DNA of 64,000 nt. It comes from Zerene cesonia. Taxonomy: Eukaryota; Arthropoda; Insecta; Lepidoptera; Pieridae. Within the stretch, counting starts at the first letter, position 1. Each line of letters starts with the position of its first letter. The notes under the pieces are model-generated. The model saw only the letters and a list, made by a program, of their open reading frames with translations. It was not told the DNA's origin and searched no databases. The stretch is from NCBI RefSeq assembly GCF_012273895.1, contig NC_052119.1:8966705-9030704 (forward strand), written 5' to 3'. The position numbers and the translations under genes are program-made. Below, in pieces: positions 45,301 to 57,300 of the stretch.

Positions 45301-48300
45301 ATCAAAATAAAGCTACAGTGGAGGCTTCAAAAGTTTTCAAAGAATGTGCGAAGTTAAAGAAAATATTGAGAGAAGCTGCAATCGCAGTTCAAGCTGCTCT
45401 TAAACTGGATGATTGGGCTACAAAAGATCCATCTAGAGAAATAATGGATAGGCAACTTCTACTTGCGCGTTTACTAGATATTATATCACAATATCAAGAA
45501 ATGCAACGAGCTGAATCCATGGACACGTTGGCTTCATTTGGACGAGTGTATGAAGAAGGTGACCTAGGATTTATGCCAAAACCAGTTCAAAAGAAAGCTG
45601 CTGCAGCAGCTGCGGCAAAAGCTCCATCCAAAGAATCTATTAGAGCTGAGAAACGGTCATCAGAGACAGTTGTGGTTTCTACATCTTCTCTAGGAAGTAT
45701 AAAGACCATTCCTAGCGTCAAATTAGTCCCGCCATCGACAGAACCACCGCTTGTACCTAAAGATAGTCTACCATCTTTCATGACTTCAACACAGTCGTCT
45801 GTCAGCTCGAGCGTGGGAGAACCTGAAGAAATACCAGAAAGTGAAATGAGTATTGGACAGAAACTAGAACATAGTAAAATAGAAATTCAAAAATCTATTC
45901 TCAAAGATTTGCAATACTCTCAAGCAGCGATGATATCGAAGGCAAGACTAGATGCCGAAAGGAAGTCAAAGTCGGTAATATTGGAAGTTCCAGAAGAAGC
46001 AGAAGGTGAACATGTAGAAGGTGAAGAAGGAACTGGGGAAGATGTAGGTCAAGAGCATGCTGAAGGTGAAGAAAGCGAAGGAGTAAAAGAGGAAGAATCG
46101 GGTAAACGGGACGATGCAGGGGAAGGAGAAGAAGACGCGCAAGCCTCAGAGGAACAGAAAGAAGAGTAGACTAGTACTTTATATTTATAGCTTATAAAAT
46201 GTATTCATTATTTTTATGAGGTATTTTAAAGCAAAAACTTTTGCCTGAAACATTTTTGATTGAAATAAAGTGTATTTTTCTTAAACATTTTTCACATTAT
46301 TTTGAATGTAGAATTAAGTATTCAAATGAAAAAACTGTTAAAACCGATTGTCATTCTTATTTTAATTTAAGTNNNNNNNNNNNNNNNNNNNNNNNNNNNN
46401 NNNNNNNNNNNNNNNNNNNNNNNNNNNNNNNNNNNNNNNNNNNNNNNNNNNNNNNNNNNNNNNNNNNNNNNNNNNNNNNNNNNNNNNNNNNNNNNNNNNN
46501 NNNNNNNNNNNNNNNNNNNNNNNNNNNNNNNNNNNNNNNNNNNNNNNNNNNNNNNNNNNNNNNNNNNNNNNNNNNNNNNNNNNNNNNNNNNNNNNNNNNN
46601 NNNNNNNNNNNNNNNNNNNNNNNNNNNNNNNNNNNNNNNNNNNNNNNNNNNNNNNNNNNNNNNNNNNNNNNNNNNNNNNNNNNNNNNNNNNNNNNNNNNN
46701 NNNNNNNNNNNNNNNNNNNNNNNNNNNNNNNNNNNNNNNNNNNNNNNNNNNNNNNNNNNNNNNNNNNNNNNNNNNNNNNNNNNNNNNNNNNNNNNNNNNN
46801 NNNNNNNNNNNNNNNNNNNNNNNNNNNNNNNNNNNNNNNNNNNNNNNNNNNNNNNNNNNNNNNNNNNNNNNNNNNNNNNNNNNNNNNNNNNNNNNNNNNN
46901 NNNNNNNNNNNNNNNNNNNNNNNNNNNNNNNNNNNNNNNNNNNNNNNNNNNNNNNNNNNNNNNNNNNNNNNNNNNNNNNNNNNNNNNNNNNNNNNNNNNN
47001 NNNNNNNNNNNNNNNNNNNNNNNNNNNNNNNNNNNNNNNNNNNNNNNNNNNNNNNNNNNNNNNNNNNNNNNNNNNNNNNNNNNNNNNNNNNNNNNNNNNN
47101 NNNNNNNNNNNNNNNNNNNNNNNNNNNNNNNNNNNNNNNNNNNNNNNNNNNNNNNNNNNNNNNNNNNNNNNNNNNNNNNNNNNNNNNNNNNNNNNNNNNN
47201 NNNNNNNNNNNNNNNNNNNNNNNNNNNNNNNNNNNNNNNNNNNNNNNNNNNNNNNNNNNNNNNNNNNNNNNNNNNNNNNNNNNNNNNNNNNNNNNNNNNN
47301 NNNNNNNNNNNNNNNNNNNNNNNNNNNNNNNNNNNNNNNNNNNNNNNNNNNNNNNNNNNNNNNNNNNNNNNNAAACTGATTGTCATTCTTATTTTAATTT
47401 AAGTAACTCATTAGCAATAATAAAAAGAATACAAGACAATAATAATTTTTTCATATCCTTCACATATTACATAATTATAATACCTAGGGCCAAGCAGTAG
47501 AATTAGCAGCATGCGAGTGTTCTGCTCGACCCTGGGCGGGAGACTCATCAATGGTAGTCGCAGAGATCGGCGCGAGATGTCGCTGCGGATGTGTGCTTCA
47601 CCTCGCTCCTATTGCCAGACTCCTTGCGGGCTCCGCTAGGGTCTGTCCAGCTAGATCCTTCTGGCTTCTGCAGGTAAATATTCTAAATATAATAAACAGA
47701 AATGATGCTTTTTTTGCTTGTTACGATTTAACTGAATAGCAACTTGATCGATTAAAAAAATCCGGCTTTGCCCGTACTACATATAAAGTACAGTCAGTCT
47801 CTATTGTGGGAGTCGAGCACGCTTCGGCACGAATTGGGCCAGCTCGCACCGGGGAAGTACCACACCCCCACAGAAAACCGGCGTGAAATAGTGGCATGCC
47901 ACTGTGTTTCGTACGGTAAGTGGGGGAGCCGGAGGCCCATTTCCTTTTCCTCACCCGTCCTAGTCCATTCCTTCTTTCCAGTCGTTAATCCTTTCCTTTT
48001 CCCTTACCCCATAAAAGCGGGCAGCGCATTCACAGAGGTACTACCTTTGCGAATGTTTATGGGCGGTGGTGATCGCTTACCATCAGGCTAACCACCAGCT
48101 CAGCTGCCCGCTATGACATAAAAAAAAAAAAAAAAAAAAAAAGTCAGTGAAGTTGCAGCCTTCAGCTGGTGAAAGAATTTTTGAAATCGGTCCAGTCGTT
48201 CTTATGTAATCCAGTCGTTCGTATGTTTGTAACGTTTTCAACGTTACAAACATACAAAAATGGTTGCCTGTAAAGTCAGTTTTACGGGCGAAGATTTTAC

Positions 48301-51300
48301 GTGACAACGTCTTTTTCTCGGTAGAATATTTATTGATATGAATATTATTAAATTGCACAATAGGAAAAAAGAATTGCACAAATTTAAACTATAGAAAATA
48401 TATTTTGTTTACTAAAAAGACAGAGACAGACACACAAGCACGCGCCGATTCAATGCGCCTAATTCTCTAGTGCTGCGCGCGCGGCGGACCGATCATAGTT
48501 CGGTGACTCATCGTAACGTTACCGGGCGTTACACTTTTTCATGAGTGACTCCGAGCCGCAACCTAATTTAAGACGTTGTCACGTCAAAAATACGAAAGTT
48601 TCCTCTTAACAATATTCGTGTAGATAAAAATACCTGTAATCGTAGAAATTATACAGCCACTTACAATAATATTTAAACACATGCAAACTAAATGACGATT
48701 TCGAAACGGTCTAAAGCAAAACCTAACTTGAGTAACATCCTAAACAAGTTAGACTCGATGCAATAAGTGAGTTATGGTTGAGGATAGCAATTTCGACAGC
48801 ACTAAGTTGCCTAAATTTCGCCGGACACATTTTAAGGCATCTCGAGAACGTTTTAGGGGCAATGAAGAGATATACATAGGAAAGTCGCTTCAACACTTAT
48901 AAACAACCAATGACATCGTTACGTGTTATTTTAATAAAGTTTCTATCGATAATGCAACATTGAATATATTAAAAAATTGAAAAACAATATTACGAATAGC
49001 CGTCTGAAAATGTTTTAAACAGGCACCAAATCATTATTCTACGGCATATTTAAACAGTACAGAAATAATTTAAAGCGATACACAAATACAAATACATGTA
49101 CAATTTAAATAAAACTTATTAATAATGTATTTGCTTAGGAAAGGCGTTGATATTATTTAACCAGAAGACTAATATTCAAACATTGTATTGAAAACAACTA
49201 ACAAATTAATACTGAAATTACATACGTAGAAGTTCATATTCATATATCAAATGTTTGTGTATCAAACATCTTTTGCTGTAAAAAAAACCTTAAAACAATT
49301 GGGATTAAGAAGGGATTTCAGAAGAATAAAAAATTACAATATGATTTTTGCGAAATAATACAATGTTTTGGGTGTTACTACATTCATACAAATTAGTTAA
49401 AAGTTATGATTATCGTTACAATGTATATATAGTATAACCTAATTATATATAAATTCATTATGATCCTGGCCTTTCAAATATGTACTAATATTTAAAACTG
49501 TACCTCGTTTGAGTTTGCCGCGATGGAAGTTATATTGAATTTCAGCAAGCCATCAAAACTTGCTTTCCCATCGATAACTCCGACACAGGCTCGTTTAGTT
49601 TGCCGGGTATTCAATAATTTTCCAGGAAACAAGGAAATCATAAATTTTCAACGCTTGACATCGTTTTAGACACTATAAATTTTGCTTTCGCGCTGAATAA
49701 CCGAGTTTGTTTTAACTCTGTAATTATCGCCCTGAATGTACTTTATGACGCTGCAGTTAGTGCAGTTTGATGATTTGGCGTTATTAATTAGCTGAACAAG
49801 AGTACAAATAAAGTTGTTAGTTAGTGACATAGTTTTATGCTAAAGGACGATATCTCAAATTAATGATATTATTTCACATTGTTCATAAATTTTTAACTAT
49901 AAAAAAATTGATATTCCGCATTTGCTACCCTTAAAAGGACGTGTAAACTTCTTATTATTTCTAATGACCTTACTAATATAAATCTTGTTTAAATAAAAGA
50001 CAATAACAAATAAATGTTTTGTATCAATACTAGTTGGATAAATATATCGCTAGAGTATTCTGAATGTAAAAAGATTTCGCGAGAGAAATAAGATAAATTT
50101 ATCTCGCAACAACAGCTATCGAAGCCTAATAATCAACGCTCCGGCTAACTTTAGTCTATCATCCAATACAAATAAACAATTCCAATCTCGCCAGTTCGAC
50201 AGTTGGTATCGAAGTTCGCAGAGTTGTTTGCGAACTGACAGACTTGCAACGTGACTGTCCCTAACAAAATATTATTATCTAGGCTAGCCAACTAGCGACG
50301 CTGAAATAATATTGACGCTATCGGTTTTACGAACTTATATTGAAGTTATTTTGCTGTGGATTACGGCTCATTTATTCTATATCGGATGGTAAATACGCAT
50401 AGATTATACTATATTGTTTAAAATTTGATTTGAATTATATTCACGTCCTTCCCTTTCAATTATTCTTTAAATTTGTCATAATGCGGTTGGAAGTTTATGA
50501 TAATTCTTGAGCTATATTTGACATCTAGTATTTTGTATATTCTATTGCACAGGCTGAAGAAGGATTGATAGTGCGCGTGCGTTTCGAAGCAGTGCGCTTG
50601 CCCTGTGCAGGCCAGTCGCTCCGGGCCCGTAATGGCGACTCCCTCGGATCTCCTCTGCTAGCTTCTTGGGACGGACCTGACAGTGCTGCTGTGGTATGTA
50701 TCCATTTTCTTACTTGTATGTAAACTTTATCGATTTAACTTAATATTATAGTGGTAAACGTTCGTTGTAATGGAGAATAATGAAAAAATTTACAAGTACA
50801 GAAAGCAAATTACAGAAGTATATTATGTTATAAAAATACATTGATCTTTAGACATGTGTCTCAAACACAATTCAATGACAGACATAATAAATTAAATATT
50901 CGATTACCTGCTTATTATAATAAAACTAGCTGCACGCTCCGGCTCCGCCCGGGTTGTCATTTATCGTAATTAAAATTATTTAAACTATCCTATCTCTCAA
51001 GTTGGTTCGAACTGCACATGGTGTGCGAATTTTATTATAATCGGTTAAGTGGTTTAGGAGTCCATTGATCTATATATATTAAGATGTCTGTTCACACAGT
51101 CTGAAGACGTAGAAACAACGACGGACAGCAGTGGGATGGTGGAAATAGCTGGTGGGAGGCACATCCTGATTGAGCTGCGGTCAGCTGACACCAGCGAGAG
51201 GTGCACGGGAGGCTTTCTGGCGCATGCCACACAGATAGGTAAATGTGATATGTATATATCATATATTTTTAAAGAATGCATCACTATTAATTATTAATGT

Positions 51301-54300
51301 TAAACCATTGGACATTTATCTGAGTAACTGAGTTGAACTGAGTAATTGATATGATAGTAATAAGTCCATGAATTGGTAGATATATATTATGAGAGTAATA
51401 AAAAAAAATCAGTTTTTTATAACATTGCTTTAGATTTCATTTCATTAAGTTCTATATTTTTAATTTGAATTTAAACAGGAAATGTTTTTTGAGTCATAGT
51501 GGACTAACTAGTTAGTGGGTCCCCTGATAGGAAGTATATGCACATGTGCTGTCCGCTTATTAGCATGAAGGTGATTAATGACGGTTATACATATTAAGAA
51601 GAAAGTATTCCATCGTTCACCTTGTACCCTAGAGCCCATACGCAACGCGTCCGCCGCGTGGGCGTCAGTCGCGAGCGCGGCGTGGTGGCGCGGCGGCGGG
51701 GGCGCGCGCGCTGCGGCCGCCGCGCTCGCCGCACTCGCTGCTATAGCGGCGGTCCTGCTGGCGATACATTCCGCCCACCGCACCAGAGCGTACCAGCGCG
51801 CTGCTGATAAGGAATCGCTTACTGATAGTGACGGTGAGATGAGATGATTTGCCTTGTATCTGGCGTTCATTTCGCTTTAACTTTAATAGAGGTGATTCTT
51901 TAGGTGAATAGGAATTTATATATTTAACATATTGTATTGTATTAAAAAGAAATAAACAAGAAAATAATACGCAATCACTGTACTTAACTGTAATTTTACA
52001 CAGAATTATGTCGATTTTGAATCAGATATCGTTTCAATTTTAAATTCCTGTATTGTAAAATGGTCGGAAAGCTTATATAATGCTGTGGTTGGTTTTGGGC
52101 GGCGGTGATCATTTATCATCATCTCCGCTCCACAGCATGTTCAGCATCACTGGAACTAGGAGCGACGTCAGGATCTCGCAGCACATTGCTGAGTGAGGTG
52201 GTGGGGGGTGTGTCGCTGCGGCGGCTCCTCCCCGCACGGATGAGACACACGCGGCTCAGAGACGCTGACAGGAGTTCTGAGATTGCGGACCAGAGGTCAG
52301 TGTGGGTTTGTAATGGGGATATTGATCCGCCCTTCTTTTCAAGTGGAAAGCTTCCTGCTTTGAACCACTATGAATTATTTCTTTGAGCCATTAATGCAAC
52401 TTATAAACATTTAAGGGAAATTTAACACTTCCAGAAAGACTATTCAATTGTCATAATAAAGTTTAGGCATTTATCACCGGTTCGGAAAGCAGTTTCTCGA
52501 GTCGGCAAGAAACTAGTTGCTCTTTTAAAACTTAATGAGCTGTGGTGGTTATGGTGTAGGTATCTTTTCTACCCTAATACCCTAATACTTAATTAATTTT
52601 AAAAATAGGTCTAGGTTGGTATGAATAATGCTACCCATAGTACCGTTTGCGGTGGTCCCAAAACTTAACGAAATTAAGAACCCGAATAAGTTTTGATTAA
52701 GACAATTACATCTTCCACAAACTTTATAATAAAATAATCGACACTGCAACTTTCTTCCATTCCTATTTTTGTAAAAACTAAATACAAACTTCTTGTGATC
52801 ATTTGCAGATACTTTAACTTAAATTGTTTCTGATAAAAACAAAGTTAGAGACAAGTCCAGACAACTGTGATATAAAATTCAGTCGTGCTGAAAAACTTGG
52901 CAGCTACAGTTTCTTTATGATGGGCATGATTCCAATTTTGAGATATTGTCTGAAATTTCATATTTTATTCGGTTTACGGTTGTAGTTCACTAGCTTTTCG
53001 CCCGCGGCGTCCTGTCAAAACCTGCCTAAAATTTAATTCAATTCTCACCTGGTCCACACGAGGCTCAACTATGATCTAAAAATAAAATAATTGCCAATCC
53101 CAATTTGTTTATAATTCATTCAAACTTGTGATCAAGTCTAGTGCATGTCTAGGGCTTCAGGGTGTGTAATTAGAGCCTTACATAGCCATTGTTTGTACAC
53201 GTTCAGACCATTGAATGTTTGTATCACACAATTACTATAGGCTCGTTGTGAGTACTTGAATTGGGGGTTTGAAGGGTAATTGTTCATTCTCACTGTCAAT
53301 GAACGTCGGGCAATTAAATTTTTGATCGAGCGCTGTTGATTCCGTTTAAATGAAATTGTACGCTAAAAAGGCTAATATTTCAGTTTAATTTTGTTTGGAA
53401 ATTGTGCTGATGAATTTGTTTTGTGAAATAAATTCCTAGAAACGGTTTTAACTACTGAATTAGTTTATGCTAATGAAATGATAATTTGGTATACGAATTA
53501 ATTAATTATTTATTTACAACTATTTTATCTTTTTCTTAAATAGTTATGTTTTATTCTAGAATGATGCCATCGAATGTTCTCTATTTATCTGTAATTTCGT
53601 GAACTTGATCTTCATTCTGATTCAAACTATTAAATTTTGATTTTGAGCCCTTAGCGACGCATTCTCATTTAGATTCTGCGCTAGTTCGATGATGTTATTT
53701 GCCAACTTGCACTCGTTCAGCGTGGTGGATTATGATCCTAACAATTATTAGCATGTGTTCCTGTTGTATGAAAACAAATTAATTTCTACAGGGACGAAGA
53801 TGATATTTCCGACGCGGAAGACGCAATGAGCGTCGCCAGCGCGTGCAGTGCGGGGAGCCACGCCTCGCAAGCCACTGTGACGCCTGAGAACGTGTCATCT
53901 AGCAGCGCGCCCGTCACCAGTGGCGCTAAAGCATCTCCCCTGCGCCGCTCCCATACTGTCTCCACGCATGTTTCTGCCCAGGTATGTATACTAACATCTA
54001 TATATGAGAACGTGTTACCTACCTCTCTAACTTTACTATATCAAATAAAAGTCAGCCAGTCAGTAGCGTTATACGTGTCGACCGTATCGACATAAAGAAA
54101 CAAACAAACTTTTTTATGTCATCGTTGAAATCAAGCTGATGGGTTGCCTTATGGTTAGGTTCTCAATTTAACTGTATTTTTTTGTTCGGTTAGAAAATAA
54201 ATATTTTTGTGTTGGATAGTTTATTTTTAGAATTTAAAGTCTGTATGTAGGGTATAATATAATATGACGCTTTGATTCATGGCAGTATGGTAGCAATGAA

Positions 54301-57300
54301 AAATGCTGCAAAAATATTCCTTTTAAGGGTATGCGAAGCGGACCAGTTGCGATTTGTAAGAGAGACAAGCAACCAAACATATCCTTTTGCATTTAAAATA
54401 TTACAAATAACATTTTCTCGATACACTACTTGAAGAGGGTAAAATAGTTTATTATGAAATCTATCTCACTGCAATTTGAAGAGGAAAAGCATTTATTAGC
54501 TGGTTTTTCTTTCATTGTAATTACTCTGATTCATCTTGAGACAGACACAAAAATAAAAGTAAACCAGCTAAACCTTCATTCAGGCAGATTCAAAGGGAGA
54601 AACTACGCAGCAAAACGAGCGAGTCGGACTCGGACAAATAAGCTAAAGAGAAAAAATTGGTCACCCATCCAATTTATGACCGTGACAACCGTTGCTTAAC
54701 GTCGATTTTTTTATTTGTTGTTATTATAGCTACTATAGATCTACATCATAAATTATTGTAAATTATGTAAGACAATTATGAGATTTATGAATCAGAAATT
54801 AACTTTGAAAATAAAGCAGGTGATGTCACCACAACAAGCGTCTACCAGCGAGGCGGTCACAGCAGAAATCAGTACTAGCGTGACCAGTGTGAGCGAGCGG
54901 GACAGCTGCAGCGAGAAGGACCGAGACAGTATATGGGACAAGGATAGAGAGAGTGTTGCATCTTCTACTTCTGCTGCCACTTTAACTAACGTGAGTATGT
55001 GGTGAAAAATGTTGCGACTTTATAATTTGAGACAATTTCTTCAATATTCTTCAAAAATATTAATACATGCAAGCGCTGTGTCATTTATATTGAAATACTT
55101 TTATATTTTTTTAAATATCAGACTACTCGAAGTTATTACATTGTGAGAATTTTATGTCTATTTTAACAAGATATTGTTCTAGAGAAAACTAAACAGTGTT
55201 CGTGCTAATTTATATTTACTAAAATATTTCAAAAGCTACACAGAAGTTTACATATTACAAGACTAGCTGCTCTCCGCGGTTTCACCCGCGTTAATCCGTA
55301 TCCCGTAGGAATATCGGGATAAAAGTTGCTTATATGTTATTCCAGCTGTTCAGCTGTCAACGTACCAAATTTCATTGCAATCGGTTCAGTAGTTTTTGCA
55401 TGAGCAATAAACACACAACATCCTTACAAACTTTCGAATTTATAATATGAGTAGGATAGGATAGTAGGATAGTAGGATATTCTTATTGAGTAGTAAGAAA
55501 ATAATTTTTACTATAAAATTCGTCCAACAAAAGTGTTTTTTATTTATTCATGTTATGTTGCTTGTATGTTTTTATGATTTATTCATCATATCGCGTCTTC
55601 CATCCCAAAATATTATACCAGAATATTCATTGGCCTTTGATTCTTTAATAATTCCTATGGATGACAGGAAATTGGTCTGTGACAAAATACTCAATACATA
55701 AACTTTATTAAAAAAAAGCACTTGAAACATCTTTCAAAAGCGCTTTTTATCAAAGCTGAAAGCAATGTTTATTATACCTTTATTCACTGAGCTTATAAAG
55801 TTATTCTGGAGCCTTATTTATAAAAGACTTTTCAAGGTGAAGGCTGTTCGATATTGAAATTGCAACATTTAAACACGGAAGTGTTATAAATTTTGTCTTT
55901 TGAAATTATTTGATTCATTAATGAACTTTTCGATCGAATAGTTTTAATCACTCTACAGGGAACCTCAATTAAAATACATTGCAAATCTTTTGCTTATTTA
56001 CTCTGGAAATGGTAGTCACCACAAAAAAAAAATTGAGTTTATGAATCAAGCAATTTAAGTTTATGAATCACTCTACTGGACCCCATATCACTACATAGTG
56101 TAAAACAAAATCGCTTTCCGCCGTCTGTATGTCTGATGGCTATCTTCAATATCACGCAACAGATTTTGATGGGTCTTTTCAAATAGATAGAGTGATTCAA
56201 GAGGAAGTTTTATATGTTTAATGTAACGGAAACCCGTGCGAACCGAAGCGGGGACGTAGTTAAACATATATAATAAATAATACCTTACATACCTTACTTA
56301 TTCCATCCTCTCGCTTATAACATCTTCAAATACGTCAATCGTTTGCCCAGGGTTGGTACTCCCCAGCGTTAAGTGGGGTGTCCGCCGCCCGAGTGAGGGA
56401 CAACGCCAAGCGCAGCAAGGAGACCTCCAACCGCCGGCTGCTGCGGTCGGACCTGAGCCTCACCTCGCACCCTGAGCTGGAGATAGACTATTACGACTAC
56501 GAAGTCAATAATGCGGGTAAATGTGAATATTGGCTTTGATTTCTTTGTATTGGTTAAGTTAAAAAGAATTCTGGGCGTTAGGCTGGTTTTAGAGACACGC
56601 CGACCATCGGCGCTGGCCGCCGTAATGTCTGTATCTCTATGAAGCGTTGTAGAAAAACGCGTGGGTGTACGCTTGTGCGATGCATAGAGAGAGGTTCACA
56701 CGTTTCAGCTGTTAGCTCTGACGGCCAGCGTGCGGTCAGCGTGTCATAATAACCAACCTTATATTGTTACGCAATTATTAAATGTCTCATGTTTATAAAC
56801 GTTAGATTGTGAAATTTACACTTTTGATCTGTTTGTTCAGAGTATTTAAATATACGTTAGGAATAAGAATTCAAGCTCCCCGTACATATTGGAAGAAATT
56901 AAAAACTTTAACTATTTTGTATCTTCGATCTAGTGTTGGCCTTCAACATAAGCTGGCGCTATTCTTGTCGGTTATTGATTGTCTTTGACGAGGGCACGGT
57001 GGGAAGGCTTGGTTAGACTACAAAGTTCGACATACTCAATTTGTATAGTTCTTTATATGCTCTTATGATATTATCATAAAAGAAGTAAAACTTAAGAAAC
57101 TCGTGCTTCTTTAAACAGACTACGGAATACTTAAGCTTTTGTTTTCTTTAATTTAATTTAAGACGTGTAGGAGTAACATCTACACATATTAAGAATTTAC
57201 GCGAACTTGGTCTAAAACATGCAGGTCAGATGAATTTTGTGTATTAAACTAACTATAATATCCACAAGGCTTAGATCAATTTAATCACGTTTAGGCTGTT

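Noticed and set aside
51508..51870. 120-codon minus frame rich in Ala/Pro/Ser
   Set aside because: Complement of the Ala-rich transmembrane exon, whose high GC content removes stops on both strands.
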